Below, in pieces: positions 25,598 through 35,815 of a DNA stretch of 64,000 bases (positions are counted from its first letter, which is position 1; every line of letters starts with the position of its first letter). Source of the stretch: Sinorhizobium psoraleae. Its GTDB lineage: Bacteria; Pseudomonadota; Alphaproteobacteria; Rhizobiales; Rhizobiaceae. A program made the translations under genes and the position numbers. The notes under the pieces were generated by a model. The model made no database searches. It saw only the letters and a list, made by a program, of their open reading frames with translations, and was not told the origin of the DNA. The stretch is taken from positions 165,374-229,373 of the forward strand of contig NZ_JABEKV010000006.1 of the NCBI RefSeq assembly GCF_013283645.1, read 5' to 3'.

Positions 25598-28500
25598 CTA
25601 ACGCAGGCAATCGAGCAGTGCTTTGGCATCGACAAGGTCGCCCGTATCAAAGCCTTCGGTAAACCAAGCATAGATGGGACCAAGAAGGTCTCGAGCCTCG
25701 TCGTTGCGCCCCTGGTCGAGGTACAGGCTGGCCAGGCTGGTCGCAGCTCTCAACTCCGTCGATCTCGCACCCTCCGCGCGGGCCATCGTCAGCGACTTTC
25801 GAAACCACCTCTCAGCAGCGCCGCCAGCCGGTTCCAGGCGCGACAACAGTTCGCCCTTGGTGCGCAGCAGCTCGGGCACCTGATATTTCGAGCGGGACCT
25901 GGCGGTGATGCCGAACGCCTTCTCCAGTACGGTCAACCCCTCGCTCGCCTCGCCGAACTGCCCATGCGATTGCGCCAGGACACAAAGACAGAAACTCATG
26001 CCCATGTCCGCGCCGGTGGCCTCAACGGCCGCAACCGCTTCGCGCATTTCCCGGATACCCTCCTCGAATTCCCCTTGTTGGGCAAGCGCCCAGCCAATGT
26101 TGAACCGGGCTGCGCCGGCCATCAGCAGCAGGTCGAACTTGGTGGAAACCGCGAGCTGCTGCCGCGCCGTTTCCTGGGCTGCCTCGGGTTCACGGCGCAC
26201 GAGGTGGACATTGGCCAAGTTGTTCAGCGCGGTGGCCATGCTAACGGAATGGGATACGCGCCTGGCCAGCGCCAACGCCTCTCGGACACGCTTAAGAGCC
26301 TGGTCGGGAAAACCGCGAATCCAGAGCATCTGCGCAGAGAAATTCCTGCAACAGACACCAGGGTCGTGACCCGTATAAATATAGGTCAGGCGATGATCCC
26401 GACCACGTTCGTAGGTCGCGATTCCCCAGCTTGCGTGCTTCTCGGCAGCTTGATAGTCCCCGAGGAAGAATTTGCTCGCCCACAACTGATGATGCGCCTC
26501 GAGGAGAAGACTTAAATCGTTCGCGGACTGAGCGATCCCCAGACATTGACGGCCGAGGTCGTCTGCCTCTCGCAAGTGACCCGATATCAGATGGTATGAA
26601 GCTTCTCCGCGTACCGCAATGAAGAGCTCATTGCTGTCGCCCAGTTTCTCGCAAAGCTTGCGTGCCGATGAGAAGGCGCGGAGAACCTCCGGAGCGCCCC
26701 AGCCTTTGACAGCCATCGCCGCCACTCCCATGGCGTTCTGCAAATGAATCTCGCGCCTTAATCTGACCTCGTCGCTGGGAAGGGAGGCGACCACTTGCAA
26801 TCCCCTGCCGATGTGGGCCAACGCTTCGACGTTCGCCGACCGCTTCAGCGCCTGCTGCCCTGCCTTTAGCCAGTATTCCCCGGCCTGATCAGCAAGCCCG
26901 GCGGTGGTATAGTGGTGCGCGAGCATCTCGGGCTCCGTCTCGGCAACTTCCGGAAACTGCGCCTCGAGCGTCGACGCAATGACCGCGTGGATCTGTTGCC
27001 GCCGGCTCTTCAGCAGACTCTGATACGCCGCGTCCTGCACAAGCGCGTGCTTGAACGCGTAGGTGGCCTCCGGCGCGACGCCGTCTCGCCACACGAGTTC
27101 AGATTGTTCGAGTTGAGAAGATCAGCCCGCAGCCCCGCTTCATCAGTTCCGACGACTCCGGTGATCAGCCGGTGGTGGAAGACGCGCCCGATGCACGCAC
27201 CGATCTGAGCCACATTCTTGGCCGAGGAGAGCCTGTCGAGGCGGGCCATCAGTGAATCCTGCAGCGTCGACGGAATCGAGAGCGAGGGTAGCGGACCGTT
27301 CAATCGGTAGCAATCGCCAGCGTCGACAAGCAGGTCAGACTCAAGGACAGCTTTGGTCAGTTCTTCGACAAACAGTGGGATGCCCTCCGTGCGAGCCAAA
27401 ATCTGGTTCTCGACATCGGACGGCAGGGCCTTGCCTCCGGCCACCCGGTCTATGATCGCTGCTCCCTGATCGCGCCCAAGACGGCCAAGCGAGATCACCG
27501 TCACGTGTGGCAGTCCCTGCCAAGGCGGCTGGAATTCCGGACGAAAGGTGACGATCAGAAGCACAGCCAGGTCGTGCAGGCGCTCGATGAGCATGTCGAG
27601 CCATTCGGCTGTGGTCGGATCGATCCAGTGCGCATCCTCCACCACCATCACAACGGGCTGGGACTTCATGATCCTTTCAAGCTGTTGAACGAGAACGTTA
27701 AGCGTGCGAGCTTTCTGCGCCTGCGGCGTCAGCTTCATAGGCGCATATCGCCCGGTGACGTCGATCGACAACAGAGCTGCGAGAAGCGAGCCTGCTTCAG
27801 TTGTGTCCGAGGTCGATTGCAGCATCGATGCTTCGAGCTTGTCGAGCTTCGCGCTCGTGCTGTCGCTCCGTTCAAGTCCGGCAGCGCGCTCAAGCTGCTT
27901 GATCACCGGGTAAAGTGCGCTGTTCACGTGGTAGGGGGAACAGAAATAGCGCAACCGTTCGTGCTGCTCCGTGCTCAATCTCTCTTCCAACGCAGCAACC
28001 AGCCGCGACTTGCCGATGCCCGGTTCACCCGACACCATTGCCGCCTGGCCTTTTCCTGTCCGAGCCTGCTGCCAGCGTTGAAGCAGAAGGTCGAGCTCCT
28101 CGGACCGCCCCAGGAGCGGCGTCGCGATGCCGTGCAGCGCATCGAACCGGCCCTCCGCATCGGACTCGCCGATGACGCGCCATGCGGGAACGGGAGCTTC
28201 AAAGCCCCTAAGCTGCTTGGGACCAAGATCAATCATTTCAAACAACCCGGCGACCAGTCGGTGCGTGCCGCCGGCGATCAGAACTGTGTTTGGCTCGGCC
28301 AGGGCCTGCAAACGTGCCGCGAGGTTGGGCGTTTCGCCAACGACCGCCTCTTCCTGGGCGGATCCCTCGCCGATCAGATCGCCGACCACGACCAGACCGG
28401 TGGCAATGCCGATACGGGCTGCAAGGGGTGTGCCGAGCGGCGTGGTCAGGTTCGCGGTCGCCGTCGCTGCTGAAAGGCTCGCTCGCACTGCCCGCTCTGC

Positions 28501-28953
28501 GTCGTCCTCATGTGCCGTTGGCCAACCGAAATAGGCGAGCACGCCGTCGCCCATCAGCTTGGCGACGTAGCCCTCATACCGTGCAATTTCCGTGGACACC
28601 GCGCCTTGGTAGGCACGGAAGACGTCGCGCATTTCCTCAGGATCGAGCCGCTGTGACAGCCTGGTCGAGCCCACGAGGTCGATGAACACCACGGTCAACT
28701 GCCGCCGCTCGGCTTCGCGTTCAGACAGCGGTAGCGGTGGGGCGGACCCGGAGACCATCGACGGTATGCTCTCGTCCACCAGCGCGGCGATCGCCGCCAG
28801 AATCTTGCGGCGCGGGCCGACCGGTAACCCCAACTCCTTCAGGTCGTCTTCACTGAGATGACGAAGCGCGTCGAAATCAACGTCGTTGGCGCTGAAGGCC
28901 TCTGTGTACTTGGCTAGCCCAAGGCGGGACAGCCAAGAGGCAATGTCTGACAT
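25598..28953 (-). pseudogene. Class III cyclase with SAM, AAA and TPR domains, frameshifted
   Basis: One large gene in two frames. The first (ATG 28953 to about 27117) has a SAM domain (IASWLSRLGLAKYTEAF), a cyclase domain (VVFIDLVGSTRLSQRL, KLMGDGVLAYFG, VVGETPNLAARLQ) and an AAA ATPase (VSGEPGIGKSRLV). The second (about 27115 to 25598) resumes with ELVWRDGVAPEATYAFKHAL and carries TPR-like repeats. At the joint one base is missing: the read sequence gives LLNSNNLNSC where LLxLEQSELVW would follow if one base were added. The intact protein would be about 1,115 residues, a signalling cyclase/ATPase. If not a sequencing error, the N-terminal half (cyclase + AAA) could still be made. Confidence 0.85.
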
Positions 28954-29339
28954 GACCACTACCTCGCCGTAGGCAATTATACCATGGCCGTTCCGCGTCA
29001 ATAAGCACTCTGGGGTTAGCAACGGCTGCGTCGCCCAGAGGTCCGCGGATAGCGGCACATGCGCCATGGACGGCACGCAAGTCTCGCTTCGGCCCGTTGA
29101 GGTCATCGGGAACAGGTGCAGGAATGGCTTGATTCAGCTTAATTGCAGCCAATCGGTTCATCCCAAAAAAGCCTCCTGTCCCGGTAGTTCCGATCACCTG
29201 TTCCTAACCGGCAGTCCTGTATCCAGATCGTGTCGAAGCAGAGAAGTAGAGAACGCACTCCTCTCTCTATCACACAAAGCCCTTGGCACCGTTCGCAGTG
29301 CAATCGCATCGACTGCAGGTCGTGGATAAAAGCGTGCGG
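28954..29339. other. Intergenic stretch between minus-strand genes
   Basis: About 385 bases with no supported gene. It carries the upstream region of the cyclase and the downstream region of the MFS gene. One minus-strand open frame from 29197 overlaps the cyclase start and has no family features. Confidence 0.35.
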
Positions 29340-30542
29340 TCAGGGGATACGGTGTGCACCAAGGTCGCGCCGGCAGAGCTTGATGCTGAGCGCGACCGAA
29401 GCGAGAGCAAAGCCGAGCAGGCTGACACCGCTCCAGGAGCCGTAGGTCCACGCAGCGACGGCAAGCGCCGATCCAGCCGCGCCACCAAGAAACATGCTCG
29501 TCATGAAGATGGTGTTGATGCGGCTGCGGGCCTGCGAATCGAGAGCGTAAATAATGTGCTGATTGGAGATCAAGGCGATCTGGATGCCGACATCGAGGAC
29601 AATGACGCCAATGAGAAGTCCAGGTATCGAGGCCCAAAAGCCGAGCACTCCCCACGCCAACAGTGTCAGCGCGGCTCCCAGCCCAACCACCGACTGGGGG
29701 CCACGTCGGTCGGCTATCCTCCCGGCCAGAGGCGCGGCAAGCACACCGACTGCACCAACAATACCGAACAGGCCGGCGGCATCTGCGCCGAGATTAAACC
29801 GCGGCGTTGCGAGGTAAAGGGCGAGAATGGTCCAGAAGGAGGTGAAGGATGCAAAAAGCACCGCCTGCACGATCGAAGCCGCCCGCAAATCAGGATGGCG
29901 CCGCCATAGGTGGGCCAGCGATCGAAGCGCCGTGCCGTAGGACAGGCCGGAAACCGGAGTGAGGTTCGGCAGAGCTATATACATCATGGCTGCGCCGACA
30001 AGCGCGAGCGGTGCGCTTATCCAGAACATGTCGCGCCAGCCGAAATGCTCACCAACGAAACCGGACACCGTACGGCTGAGCAGAATGCCGGAAAGGACGC
30101 CGGCCATGACCGTGCCGATCGCGCCGCCGCGCCGCTCGGGCGAGGCAAGCGCCGCAGTGACGGGGACGATCTGTTGTGCAACGACGGCGCTTGCCCCGAG
30201 GAGTACCGAGGCAGCGACGAGGAGCCCGGCCGTAGGCGCGACAGCCGCCAGAACGGAGGCGACCGCTAGAGCAAAGAACTGCCCGATGATCAGCCGCCGC
30301 CGGTGAACAATATCCCCAAGCGGCAAAAGCAGAAACAGGCCCAAGGCATAGCCGAGCTGGGTGACGGTCGGAACGACGGCGGTCGCGGATTGGCCCGAAA
30401 ACTCGGCTTCGATCAGGCCGAGGATCGGCTGATTGTAGTAGATGTTCGCGACGGCAATGCCGCTGGCGACGGCCATAGCGTAGAGGTTAAGGCGGCCGAG
30501 TTCGGATCGAGAGCCGAGAAGCTTCTCATTGAACACGTTCAT
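29340..30542 (-). CDS. MFS transporter (DHA1-type efflux)
   Basis: A 400-residue inner-membrane transporter with twelve predicted helices. NIYYNQPILGLIEAEF in helix 1, GDIVHRRRLIIGQFF between helices 2 and 3, and RIADRRGPQSVVG between helices 8 and 9 fit the drug/sugar efflux type. The ATG at 30542 is preferred over an upstream extension because it has GAAAGAG before it and starts the protein just ahead of helix 1. It is divergent from a LysR gene, its likely regulator. Substrate unknown. Confidence 0.85.
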   Translation of the reverse strand: MNVFNEKLLGSRSELGRLNLYAMAVASGIAVANIYYNQPILGLIEAEFSGQSATAVVPTVTQLGYALGLFLLLPLGDIVHRRRLIIGQFFALAVASVLAAVAPTAGLLVAASVLLGASAVVAQQIVPVTAALASPERRGGAIGTVMAGVLSGILLSRTVSGFVGEHFGWRDMFWISAPLALVGAAMMYIALPNLTPVSGLSYGTALRSLAHLWRRHPDLRAASIVQAVLFASFTSFWTILALYLATPRFNLGADAAGLFGIVGAVGVLAAPLAGRIADRRGPQSVVGLGAALTLLAWGVLGFWASIPGLLIGVIVLDVGIQIALISNQHIIYALDSQARSRINTIFMTSMFLGGAAGSALAVAAWTYGSWSGVSLLGFALASVALSIKLCRRDLGAHRIP

Positions 30543-30647
30543 GGTTGATGCTCTTTCCCGCTGATTAAACTGTGCTAAACCTAATTTTTTATCGAAGGAC
30601 GTGTTAGAGACCAGAAGTGTCATGCTGGAATATCGAAAACTGATATA

Positions 30648-31541
30648 ATGGACATCGATGACGTTGCCGTGTTCACCGTAGCGGCGGGAGCCGGAAGCCT
30701 TTCGGAGGCTGCCCGCCGCCTTGGGATAACACCGATGATCGCGACTCGGCGGCTCGCTTCGCTGGAGCGTTCGCTTGGCGTCAGGCTCATGCATCGGACG
30801 ACACGATCGCTGTCGCTCACACCCGAAGGAGAGAGTTTCCTCCCCTATGCGCAGGCTCTGGTCGAAACGGAGCAGCAAGCGCGCGCTCTGCTCCGAGGAG
30901 ATGACGAGGGTGCGGCGGGGCTTCTGCGAGTATCGGCCCCTGTGGCGTTTTCGATCAAGGTGATCGCCCCCCTTGTTCCCCCACTTCTGGACACCAATCC
31001 GGAGCTCAGGATCTCGCTCGACATGAGCGACAGCATGCCCGACCTGGTGTCCTCAGGAACGGACCTCGCCATCCGAATTGCGCGGCTGAAGGACAGCAGT
31101 CTCATCGCCAAGAAGCTGGCGGACAACCCGCGCTCACTTGTCGCCTCGCCGGCCTATCTTCAACAGCACGGCACGCCGTACAGTGCCGGCGAGCTTGCGC
31201 ACCACAATTGTCTGCCTCTCTACGGAGTGACGCACTGGACCTTCTTCAAGGCTGGAGTTGAAAGCTCATTGCGACTACAGAGCCGTTTTTCGTCGACGAG
31301 TATCGAAGGCTGCCATGCGGCCTGCCTTGCGGGCGCGGGAATAGCACTGCTGTCGGATTGGAACGTTGCCGACGATCTCTCGTCCGGTCGATTGATGCGC
31401 GTCAGCTTGGCGGACGCGGAGCCCGAAACGCTCGCAATCTGGGCCGTTTATCCGACGAGCAGGCTCGTTCCTTCCAAAGTTCGCGTCTTCATCGAAGCGC
31501 TTGTGGGCGCACTCACGGAGATCAAGGGATCGGGTAGGTGA
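30648..31541 (+). CDS. LysR family transcriptional regulator
   Basis: A 297-residue regulator with an N-terminal winged HTH (VFTVAAGAGSLSEAARRLGI, SLERSLGVRLMHRTTR) and a LysR substrate domain of the CrgA/YhjC type (VSAPVAFSIKVIAPLVPPLL, AIRIARLKDSSLIAKKL). It is divergent from the MFS gene with about 100 bases between, the usual arrangement for control of an efflux gene. The effector is unknown. Confidence 0.9.
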   Translation: MDIDDVAVFTVAAGAGSLSEAARRLGITPMIATRRLASLERSLGVRLMHRTTRSLSLTPEGESFLPYAQALVETEQQARALLRGDDEGAAGLLRVSAPVAFSIKVIAPLVPPLLDTNPELRISLDMSDSMPDLVSSGTDLAIRIARLKDSSLIAKKLADNPRSLVASPAYLQQHGTPYSAGELAHHNCLPLYGVTHWTFFKAGVESSLRLQSRFSSTSIEGCHAACLAGAGIALLSDWNVADDLSSGRLMRVSLADAEPETLAIWAVYPTSRLVPSKVRVFIEALVGALTEIKGSGR

Positions 31542-31598
31542 TTCCTTGACTCGGTAACGTTTGCATGGTCGCGAATGCCGAGGCAGCGCTGCTTGGGA

Positions 31599-31621
31599 GC
31601 CGGCGGCGCTGATGGCCGCCG
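31599..31621. terminator. Convergent terminator hairpin
   Basis: ccggcggc and gccgccgg form a perfect 8-bp stem with loop gctgatg between the convergent LysR and hydrolase genes, followed on the plus strand by tcccttgtt. Confidence 0.55.
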
Positions 31622-31632
31622 GTCCCTTGTTG

Positions 31633-32463
31633 CTAGGACTCGATGAACGCGAGCAGGTCAGGATTGATCACATCAGCATGGGTCGTCAGCATGCCGTGCG
31701 CGTAGCCCGCATAGACTTTAAGCGTGCCGTTCTTCAGGAGCTTCACGGCCAGTCGCGCGGAATTGTCGATCGGCACGATCTGGTCGTCGTCTCCGTGCAT
31801 AACCAGCGTCGGCACCTCGACCTTCTTCAGGTCCTCGGTGAAATCGGTTTCCGAGAAGGCCTTGATGCCGTCGTAATGGGCCTTGGCGCTGCCCATCATG
31901 CCCTGGCGCCACCAGTTCTGGATCACGCCGGTCGAGACCCTCGCGTCGGGGCGGTTGAACCCATAGAAGGGACCGCTTGGGAGATCGAGGAAGAACTGGG
32001 CGCGGTTTGCCGCGAGCTGGGCGCGCAGACCATCGAACACTTCCATCGAAAGCCCGCCGGGATGGGCTTCCGTTTCGAGCATGATCGGCGGCACCGCGCC
32101 TACCATCACAAGCTTCGCGACCCGCCCGGCACCATGGCGGGCGACGTAGGCGAGTGCCTCGCCGCCGCCGGTGGAGTGGCCGATGTGGATGGCGTCGCGC
32201 AGATCGAGTTGCTTCGTAAGCGCAGCGACGTCCGCCGCGTAATGCGCGATATCGTGGCCGTCGCTGACCTGGGTCGAGCGACCGTGACCCCGGCGATCGT
32301 GGGCAATCACGCGATAGCCCTTGCTCACGAAGTAAAGCATCTGCGCGTCCCAGTCGTCTGACGAAAGCGGCCAGCCGTGATGGAACACGATGGGCCGGCC
32401 CGAGCCCCAGTCCTTGTAGAAGATCTCGACGCCGTCTTCTGTCTTGATGAAGTTCTGAATCAT
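31633..32463 (-). CDS. Alpha/beta hydrolase (non-haem chloroperoxidase/esterase type)
   Basis: A 276-residue cytoplasmic hydrolase with the full catalytic set: oxyanion loop HHGWPLSSDDWD, nucleophile elbow GHSTGG (Ser near residue 96), Asp in MHGDDDQIVP and His in GYAHGM near the C-terminus. It matches cofactor-free haloperoxidases and related arylesterases. Natural substrate unclear. Gene order suggests membership of a detoxification cluster with the next genes. Confidence 0.9.
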   Translation of the reverse strand: MIQNFIKTEDGVEIFYKDWGSGRPIVFHHGWPLSSDDWDAQMLYFVSKGYRVIAHDRRGHGRSTQVSDGHDIAHYAADVAALTKQLDLRDAIHIGHSTGGGEALAYVARHGAGRVAKLVMVGAVPPIMLETEAHPGGLSMEVFDGLRAQLAANRAQFFLDLPSGPFYGFNRPDARVSTGVIQNWWRQGMMGSAKAHYDGIKAFSETDFTEDLKKVEVPTLVMHGDDDQIVPIDNSARLAVKLLKNGTLKVYAGYAHGMLTTHADVINPDLLAFIES

Positions 32464-32585
32464 GGAAACCTTTCCTTGCTTGGTTCGAGGTAGAGTTATC
32501 GGCCGCGAAGGCGCGGTGGCCGCGAATCGCGATCAGGGGGCAAATACGAAGGCTTTCCGAAGCGGCGCGGCGCTAAAGCCGCGGA

Positions 32586-33560
32586 TCAGAGTGTGGGGCT
32601 GTAATTCAGAGGAACCCAGTCGAAATTGTCGCTGTCCGTGCCGACGTGGCCGATACCCGGGAAACGCGTATGGGCGCCAGCAACGAGGTATCCCTCTCTG
32701 ACGGCCTCGGCGAAGGCAGCATCGCGCGCGGTTGCGGCCGCCGCCTGGTCCTCATCGAAGCCGATCGTCACGTCCGGTTCGTCGAATTGTACGACGTCAC
32801 CATGGGTGATATCGCCCCAGAACACCAGCTTCTGGCCCCGGCTTTCGACGGCGACTGCGCTGTGGCCGGGAGTGTGGCCGGCACGCAGGGTCGACGTGAA
32901 GCCCGGCACCGGTTCGGCCCCATCCTCAAAGGTCTTCAGCCGGCCGGCATCGCGGTATGGCGCAAGTGCCTTAACGGCTGCGGCGAACAAGTCCTTTTTC
33001 GCCTCCGGCGCGGCGTCGCGGTTGGCGGCACTTAGCCAAAAATCAGCATCGCGCTTGTTGACGTGGACCGTCGCATTGGGAAAGACGATCCCATCGCCCG
33101 CAACGAGGCCGCCCAGATGATCCACGTGGGCATGGGTGAGAATGATGTCGTCGATCTGCTCCGGCTGATAGCCAGCGGCGACGAGGTTCGGAATGAGCTT
33201 GTCGAGCGTCGGTCCGAAGAAGGTACCGGTGCCGGCATCGATCATCACCAACCGGTCATTTGTGTTGACCAGAAAGGCATTGACCGACAGCTCAACTGGC
33301 GAGTCGAGAAAAGCCTTCGTGAGCATGGCGGCGATCTGGTCTTTGGCACCAATATAGAGGGTCTCTGCCGGAAACTTCGCCGTTCCGTCGGAAAGCGCGG
33401 TGATCTCGAAGTCGCCCAGCATCATGCGGTAGTAGCCTGGGGCCTCGGTCTTGACTTGCGGCGCCTTCGCCGTCGCGCTGAGCGGCGCAAGCGTCGTCAT
33501 CGCCGTCGCGGCCAGCATGAGGGACAGCGTTCCCTTGAGTACCGTTCTGCGAGTAGTCAT
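32586..33560 (-). CDS. Exported metallo-beta-lactamase fold hydrolase
   Basis: A 324-residue protein. An N-terminal signal (TTRRTVLKGTLSLMLAATAM, partly twin-arginine-like) leads to the metallo-hydrolase fold with THAHVDHLGG, RAGHTPGHS and FWGDITHGD, which supply the two-metal site. It resembles periplasmic quorum-quenching or detoxifying members. Its ATG has GGAGAG upstream. It sits 173 bases from the MFS_3 gene, so it may have its own promoter. Confidence 0.85.
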   Translation of the reverse strand: MTTRRTVLKGTLSLMLAATAMTTLAPLSATAKAPQVKTEAPGYYRMMLGDFEITALSDGTAKFPAETLYIGAKDQIAAMLTKAFLDSPVELSVNAFLVNTNDRLVMIDAGTGTFFGPTLDKLIPNLVAAGYQPEQIDDIILTHAHVDHLGGLVAGDGIVFPNATVHVNKRDADFWLSAANRDAAPEAKKDLFAAAVKALAPYRDAGRLKTFEDGAEPVPGFTSTLRAGHTPGHSAVAVESRGQKLVFWGDITHGDVVQFDEPDVTIGFDEDQAAAATARDAAFAEAVREGYLVAGAHTRFPGIGHVGTDSDNFDWVPLNYSPTL

Positions 33561-33733
33561 CCTTCTCTCTCCTAAGCCGTTATTTAAGCGACGCCGGACA
33601 GACCACTGCCGTAGTGGCAGCTCTGCCCCTCATCCCATCGCACCTAAAACTTTAAGGACTGCCCCCGGATCAATCTTGTCGGTTCCGTTTGTGTTTTGAA
33701 TAAAGCACCCGCGCCGCACGCGAATGTTCGCGT

Positions 33734-35347
33734 TCAGTTTCGGCCGAGATGAGGAAGATCTATCGACAAGAGATGGTTCACGACGGGCGCCTCCGGACCC
33801 TTGTGGAAACGGCGGACTTCCTGCTGAACGTCAGCGTCCGCCTTCGAGACGCGCCGGTGCTGCCGGAGGTGCTCGGCCCAGGATTCGACCATGAACCACT
33901 CGACAACCCTTTCCGAATCGGCGGCGTCCTCGGTAACGCCCCAACCATAGGCGCCATCACGTCGACGCTCCCCGGCGAGCCTGGCGAGCGCCTTCAGAAA
34001 ATCGCTCCGATCGTTTTCGTCGACCCGGTATTCGATCGTAACGAGCACGGGACCGCGATCATGTTCGACGGGCGCAGCCGTAAGAGGCTCGGGCCAGTGG
34101 TTGGATGCCACGAGATCCGCCTCACCCTTTGGCAGCTTGACGAGATGAAAGATGAGCCCGGCCAGGGCAAGTCCGACGGCGCCGAGGACAAGTGTCGTTG
34201 GAACGCCGGCGACCTCGGCGACGGCACCCCAAGCGAGGCTCCCGGCGGTCATCGCACCATTGAACACCGTGAGATAGACGGCGAGCGAACGTCCCCGAAC
34301 CCAATTCGGCAGGATCGATTGTGCGGCCCCGTTCAGTGTGGTGAGCGCCGTGATCCAGGCAGCTCCCAGCGCAAGGAGAGCCACAATGGCGAGCCATCGA
34401 GGCGGCGCGAAGGACAGCCCAGCCATCACCGCAGCCGTGACGAGCGCCGAACCGAGCAATAGCGCGTCCGCATCGAGCCTTGCGCGAAGTTTCGGCATGA
34501 CCAGCGCACCGCCAATGGCACCGGCGCCGACCGCACCAAGCAACACGCCGTAAAAACCGGCGTCGCCGCCGAGAAGATTGCGGGCGACCAGGGGCAGAAG
34601 TGCCCAAACCGAACTCGAGAAAGCGAAGAATGCAGCCGCCCGGAGAAGCACGACATGCAGCTCTCTGCTCGCCCTCGCGTAGCGTAGACCGGAACGGAAT
34701 GCTCCGAAGAAGTGTTCGGACAGGCCGTCGTCGAAATCGGGGGTGCGCCTCCACCAGATGAGGGCAGCGACGACGAAGAAATAGCTGATGACGTCCACGC
34801 CATAGGTAAAAGCCGCGCCGAACCAGGCAAGCAGCAAGCCACCGACCGCTGGACCGATCGCTCGGGAGATATTGATCCCGAGCGAGTTGAGCGCTACGGC
34901 ACCTTTCAGATCCTGCTTCGGGACAAGTTCGGGAACTATGGCCTGCCAGGTCGGCGCCATCAACGCCGCTCCAATGCCGCCGACGAAGGTGAGCGCAATC
35001 AGAGACGTGACAGTCTGCAGCCCGATCGCAGACAACATCATGAGGCAGACACTGGTCGCGGCAAGCAGAAGCTGTATTGCGATCAGGAACTTGCGGCGGT
35101 CCAGAATGTCCGACAGGACACCTGCAGGTATCGCGAGAAGAAAGATCGGAAGTGTCGCGGCTGCCTGAACGGCCGCGACCGCGGCAGGGGCATTCGAGAG
35201 GTCGGTGACAAGCCATGAGCTTGCGACATCGCGAATAAAGCTGCCGGTATTGCCGATAATGGTCGCCATCCAAAGAATGGCGAAAGTCTTCTGGCGAAGC
35301 GGCGTGAACCCGCCTCCTGCCGGCTGGATCGCAGATTGAGAACTCAT
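33734..35347 (-). CDS. MFS_3 family transporter with C-terminal soluble domain
   Basis: A 537-residue protein: about twelve membrane helices (residues 20-410; RDVASSWLVTDLSNAPAAVA, IPAGVLSDILDRRKFLIA) and a soluble C-terminal part (about 430-535) that looks like an alpha/beta barrel of the ABM type (VLVTIEYRVDENDRSDFLKA). This layout is that of the MFS_3/EntS-like group. It probably exports a small molecule. Its start overlaps the DoxX stop by four bases (ATGA), so it is coupled to the operon. Confidence 0.9.
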   Translation of the reverse strand: MSSQSAIQPAGGGFTPLRQKTFAILWMATIIGNTGSFIRDVASSWLVTDLSNAPAAVAAVQAAATLPIFLLAIPAGVLSDILDRRKFLIAIQLLLAATSVCLMMLSAIGLQTVTSLIALTFVGGIGAALMAPTWQAIVPELVPKQDLKGAVALNSLGINISRAIGPAVGGLLLAWFGAAFTYGVDVISYFFVVAALIWWRRTPDFDDGLSEHFFGAFRSGLRYARASRELHVVLLRAAAFFAFSSSVWALLPLVARNLLGGDAGFYGVLLGAVGAGAIGGALVMPKLRARLDADALLLGSALVTAAVMAGLSFAPPRWLAIVALLALGAAWITALTTLNGAAQSILPNWVRGRSLAVYLTVFNGAMTAGSLAWGAVAEVAGVPTTLVLGAVGLALAGLIFHLVKLPKGEADLVASNHWPEPLTAAPVEHDRGPVLVTIEYRVDENDRSDFLKALARLAGERRRDGAYGWGVTEDAADSERVVEWFMVESWAEHLRQHRRVSKADADVQQEVRRFHKGPEAPVVNHLLSIDLPHLGRN

Positions 35348-35802
35348 GAAGTTCGTCCCTTTCCGGACGGGCCATGTTCACGCAGGTCGTGCCATGCGAC
35401 CAGAGTGAACGCGCCAACGAGCCCGACATGTTCGAAGAAGCCATTCATCGTCATTGATCGCTCCAGGCCAGGCGGGAGCTCCCAGAAGCGAAAAGCCAGG
35501 AACGTTGCCGTTAGCGTGAAGACGGCCAAACCCGTTGCCGCAGCCCACCGAAATACGCCAAACACAATCAGGGCAGACATGGACAGTTCAAAAAGAATCA
35601 CTCCGATCGCGAACAGCGGCGCGGGCAGCAATCCGAAGTGCTCCATCTCGGCTATCGCGCCTCCAAAGTCGAAAATCTTCACGAGCGGTCCTTGGATAAA
35701 GGCAGAGCAGAGCGCGAGCAGCGCCAATGACCGCAGGATCGGCGCGGTGAAGACCGGCCGCACGACGGCGGCGAGTTTCGCTTCCAGCGAGGCGGCCATC
35801 AT
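35344..35802 (-). CDS. DoxX family membrane protein
   Basis: A 152-residue four-helix protein of the DoxX type, with FIQGPLVKIFDFGGAIAEME and TMNGFFEHVGLVGAFTLVAW. DoxX relatives take part in quinone-linked thiol oxidation or membrane redox balance. It lies 13 bases after the amidohydrolase gene and overlaps the MFS_3 gene. A role specific to this operon is not known. Confidence 0.8.
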   Translation of the reverse strand: MMAASLEAKLAAVVRPVFTAPILRSLALLALCSAFIQGPLVKIFDFGGAIAEMEHFGLLPAPLFAIGVILFELSMSALIVFGVFRWAAATGLAVFTLTATFLAFRFWELPPGLERSMTMNGFFEHVGLVGAFTLVAWHDLREHGPSGKGRTS

Positions 35803-35815
35803 CGGTCCTCTCCTT

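Noticed and set aside
25508..26515. Plus-strand open frame of 335 codons
   Set aside because: It is opposite the TPR half of the cyclase gene, has shadow-like composition and no motif.
28877..29197. Minus-strand open frame overlapping the cyclase start
   Set aside because: It overlaps the SAM domain coding sequence out of frame and has no recognisable domain or start signal.
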